Assembly: GCA_028696915.1 (NCBI GenBank)
Contig: JAQVGB010000007.1
Coordinates: 1-21,841 of the forward strand
Source: Candidatus Dojkabacteria bacterium
GTDB lineage: Bacteria; Patescibacteriota; Dojkabacteria; SC72; JAFGCJ01
DNA: 21,841 bases
Reading direction: 5' to 3'
Each line of letters starts with the position of its first letter. The first letter of the stretch is position 1. The translations under genes were made by a program, and so were the position numbers. Below are positions 21,034 to 21,841 of the stretch, piece after piece. Under the pieces are notes generated by a model. The model was not told the DNA's origin. It saw only the letters and a list, made by a program, of their open reading frames with translations, and did not search any database.

Positions 21034-21841
21034 ATGCCGTCATTCTGGACAAAGTTACCGCGTCCGTTCTTTGCACTCGCTCCCATGCGGGGCATCACCA
21101 ACGGTGTGTTTCGTACGATCATATCTCAATACGCTCCTCCCGATGTGATTTTCACGGAATTTGCGAATGTTGAGACACTATTCTCTCCCGGCAAGGACGC
21201 AGAAATGGTCAAATTGACACTATCTTCTGCTACATGCCCTGTGGTAGCACAGCTGTGGGGATCGAATCCTGAAAACTTCATGAAATCCGCGAGAATTCTC
21301 TCCCGGCAGGGGTTTAGCGGTATTGATATCAATATGGGCTGCTCAATTAACAAAATTCTGAAGAAAGACTCCTGCGGCGCACTGATTAAAAATCCCAGTC
21401 TCGCACGTGAAATTATCATTGCAACAAAGGAGGGAGCCGCGCCGCTACCGGTCAGTGTGAAAACACGGCTCGGACATGACGCTTTTTCTCCGCAGTGGAT
21501 CGAATGGCTTCTTCAATCGGATATCGATGCGCTGACGATACACGGAAGGACGGTCATTCAGGGCTTTAGGGGAAGTGCAGACTGGACGAGCATCGGCAAG
21601 GCGGTGGAAATCAAAAAACAGCTGGGGGTGTCGACCTGTATTATCGGAAATGGCGATGTGAGGTCCCGAGCACAGGGTGTTGAGCGTGCCCGTGACTATG
21701 AGGTGGACGGCATTATGATCGGCCGTGCGGAGTTGTCAGACCTCTTTGTCTTTTCTTCAAAATCCCGGAACGGTCATGCGCGGGATACACGTCTGCGTAT
21801 CCTCACCGACCACATTGACCGTGTTCTCAAGGAAAAAAGGC
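21034..21841 (+). CDS. tRNA-dihydrouridine synthase, N-terminal part (3' end outside window)
   Basis: 269 codons are present, open to the window end. FMN-barrel Dus motifs in order: FALAPMRGITNGVFR (13-27), FTEFANVE (40-47), VAQLWGSNPE (71-80), GIDINMGCSINKI with catalytic Cys103 (usual GCP is GCS here), SVKTRLG, LTIHGRTVIQGFRGSADW, GNGDVRS, and DGIMIGRAEL. Dus enzymes reduce uridines in tRNA to dihydrouridine using FMN and NADPH. The start was chosen at ATG 21034 because this frame carries the conserved N terminus and a -10 box lies right before it. Composition returns to that of the backbone, marking the end of the accessory island. Confidence 0.93.
   Translation, partial: MPSFWTKLPRPFFALAPMRGITNGVFRTIISQYAPPDVIFTEFANVETLFSPGKDAEMVKLTLSSATCPVVAQLWGSNPENFMKSARILSRQGFSGIDINMGCSINKILKKDSCGALIKNPSLAREIIIATKEGAAPLPVSVKTRLGHDAFSPQWIEWLLQSDIDALTIHGRTVIQGFRGSADWTSIGKAVEIKKQLGVSTCIIGNGDVRSRAQGVERARDYEVDGIMIGRAELSDLFVFSSKSRNGHARDTRLRILTDHIDRVLKEKR

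Overview
The window looks like a chromosomal segment of a Candidate Phyla Radiation (Patescibacteria) bacterium, possibly of the Peregrinibacteria/Peribacteria type. This is inferred from the moderate-GC backbone, the divergent IleRS active-site loop (RFSKS instead of KMSKS), DUF4013-like and small zinc-ribbon proteins, and tRNA genes that mostly lack an encoded CCA. Genes end in TAA, TAG and TGA, so the standard bacterial code is in use. No species-level call is possible from sequence alone.

Backbone, left part (1-11613). A plus-strand run holds the 3' part of ileS, rodA, rplU (bL21), a Trm11-like RNA methyltransferase, rpmA (bL27) and a TrmH/SpoU methyltransferase: translation, rRNA/tRNA modification and cell-wall elongation. 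It meets a minus-strand operon lepB-parA-parB (signal peptidase I and chromosome partitioning). Then follow minus-strand tRNA genes (Glu-UUC, Leu-UAG, Thr-CGU, Gly-CCC) interleaved with a small zinc-finger protein, a Fic-fold protein with a ruined active site plus a winged helix, and a DUF4013-like membrane protein. A divergent tRNA-Asp(GUC) closes the section.

Accessory island (11614-20898). Immediately 3' of tRNA-Asp lies about 9.3 kb cut into segments by five exact copies of the 13-mer GTCCGCCCCGCCA, which is the 3' end of tRNA-Asp plus a CCA tail. The segments carry (i) a very AT-rich ABC exporter, (ii) a peptidase E, (iii) a divergent HD-hydrolase / APH-type kinase pair, and (iv) an ADP-ribosyltransferase-like protein, a NUDIX hydrolase and an M16 metallopeptidase. 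Their base composition differs from the backbone and from each other. The junctions carry two kinds of strongly folded repeat: a 121-bp block A in two copies and an approximately 80-bp block B in two copies, the latter containing the hairpin heptamer GCGAAGC. Segments i and ii also share a left-end module of 168/169 bp and a right-end motif. No integrase or transposase is visible. I read this as a stepwise-built cassette array at tRNA-Asp, with similar ends and different cargo. It is the main candidate for an undescribed system here.

Backbone, right part (20899-21841). The native GC-richer sequence resumes with the 5' part of a tRNA-dihydrouridine synthase gene running off the window.

Regulation. 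Several genes (rplU, the DUF4013-like gene, NUDIX, M16, dus) have a recognisable -10 box placed so that the transcript would begin at or within a few bases of the ATG, which suggests frequent leaderless transcription. Peptidase E is the exception, with a clear Shine-Dalgarno sequence.
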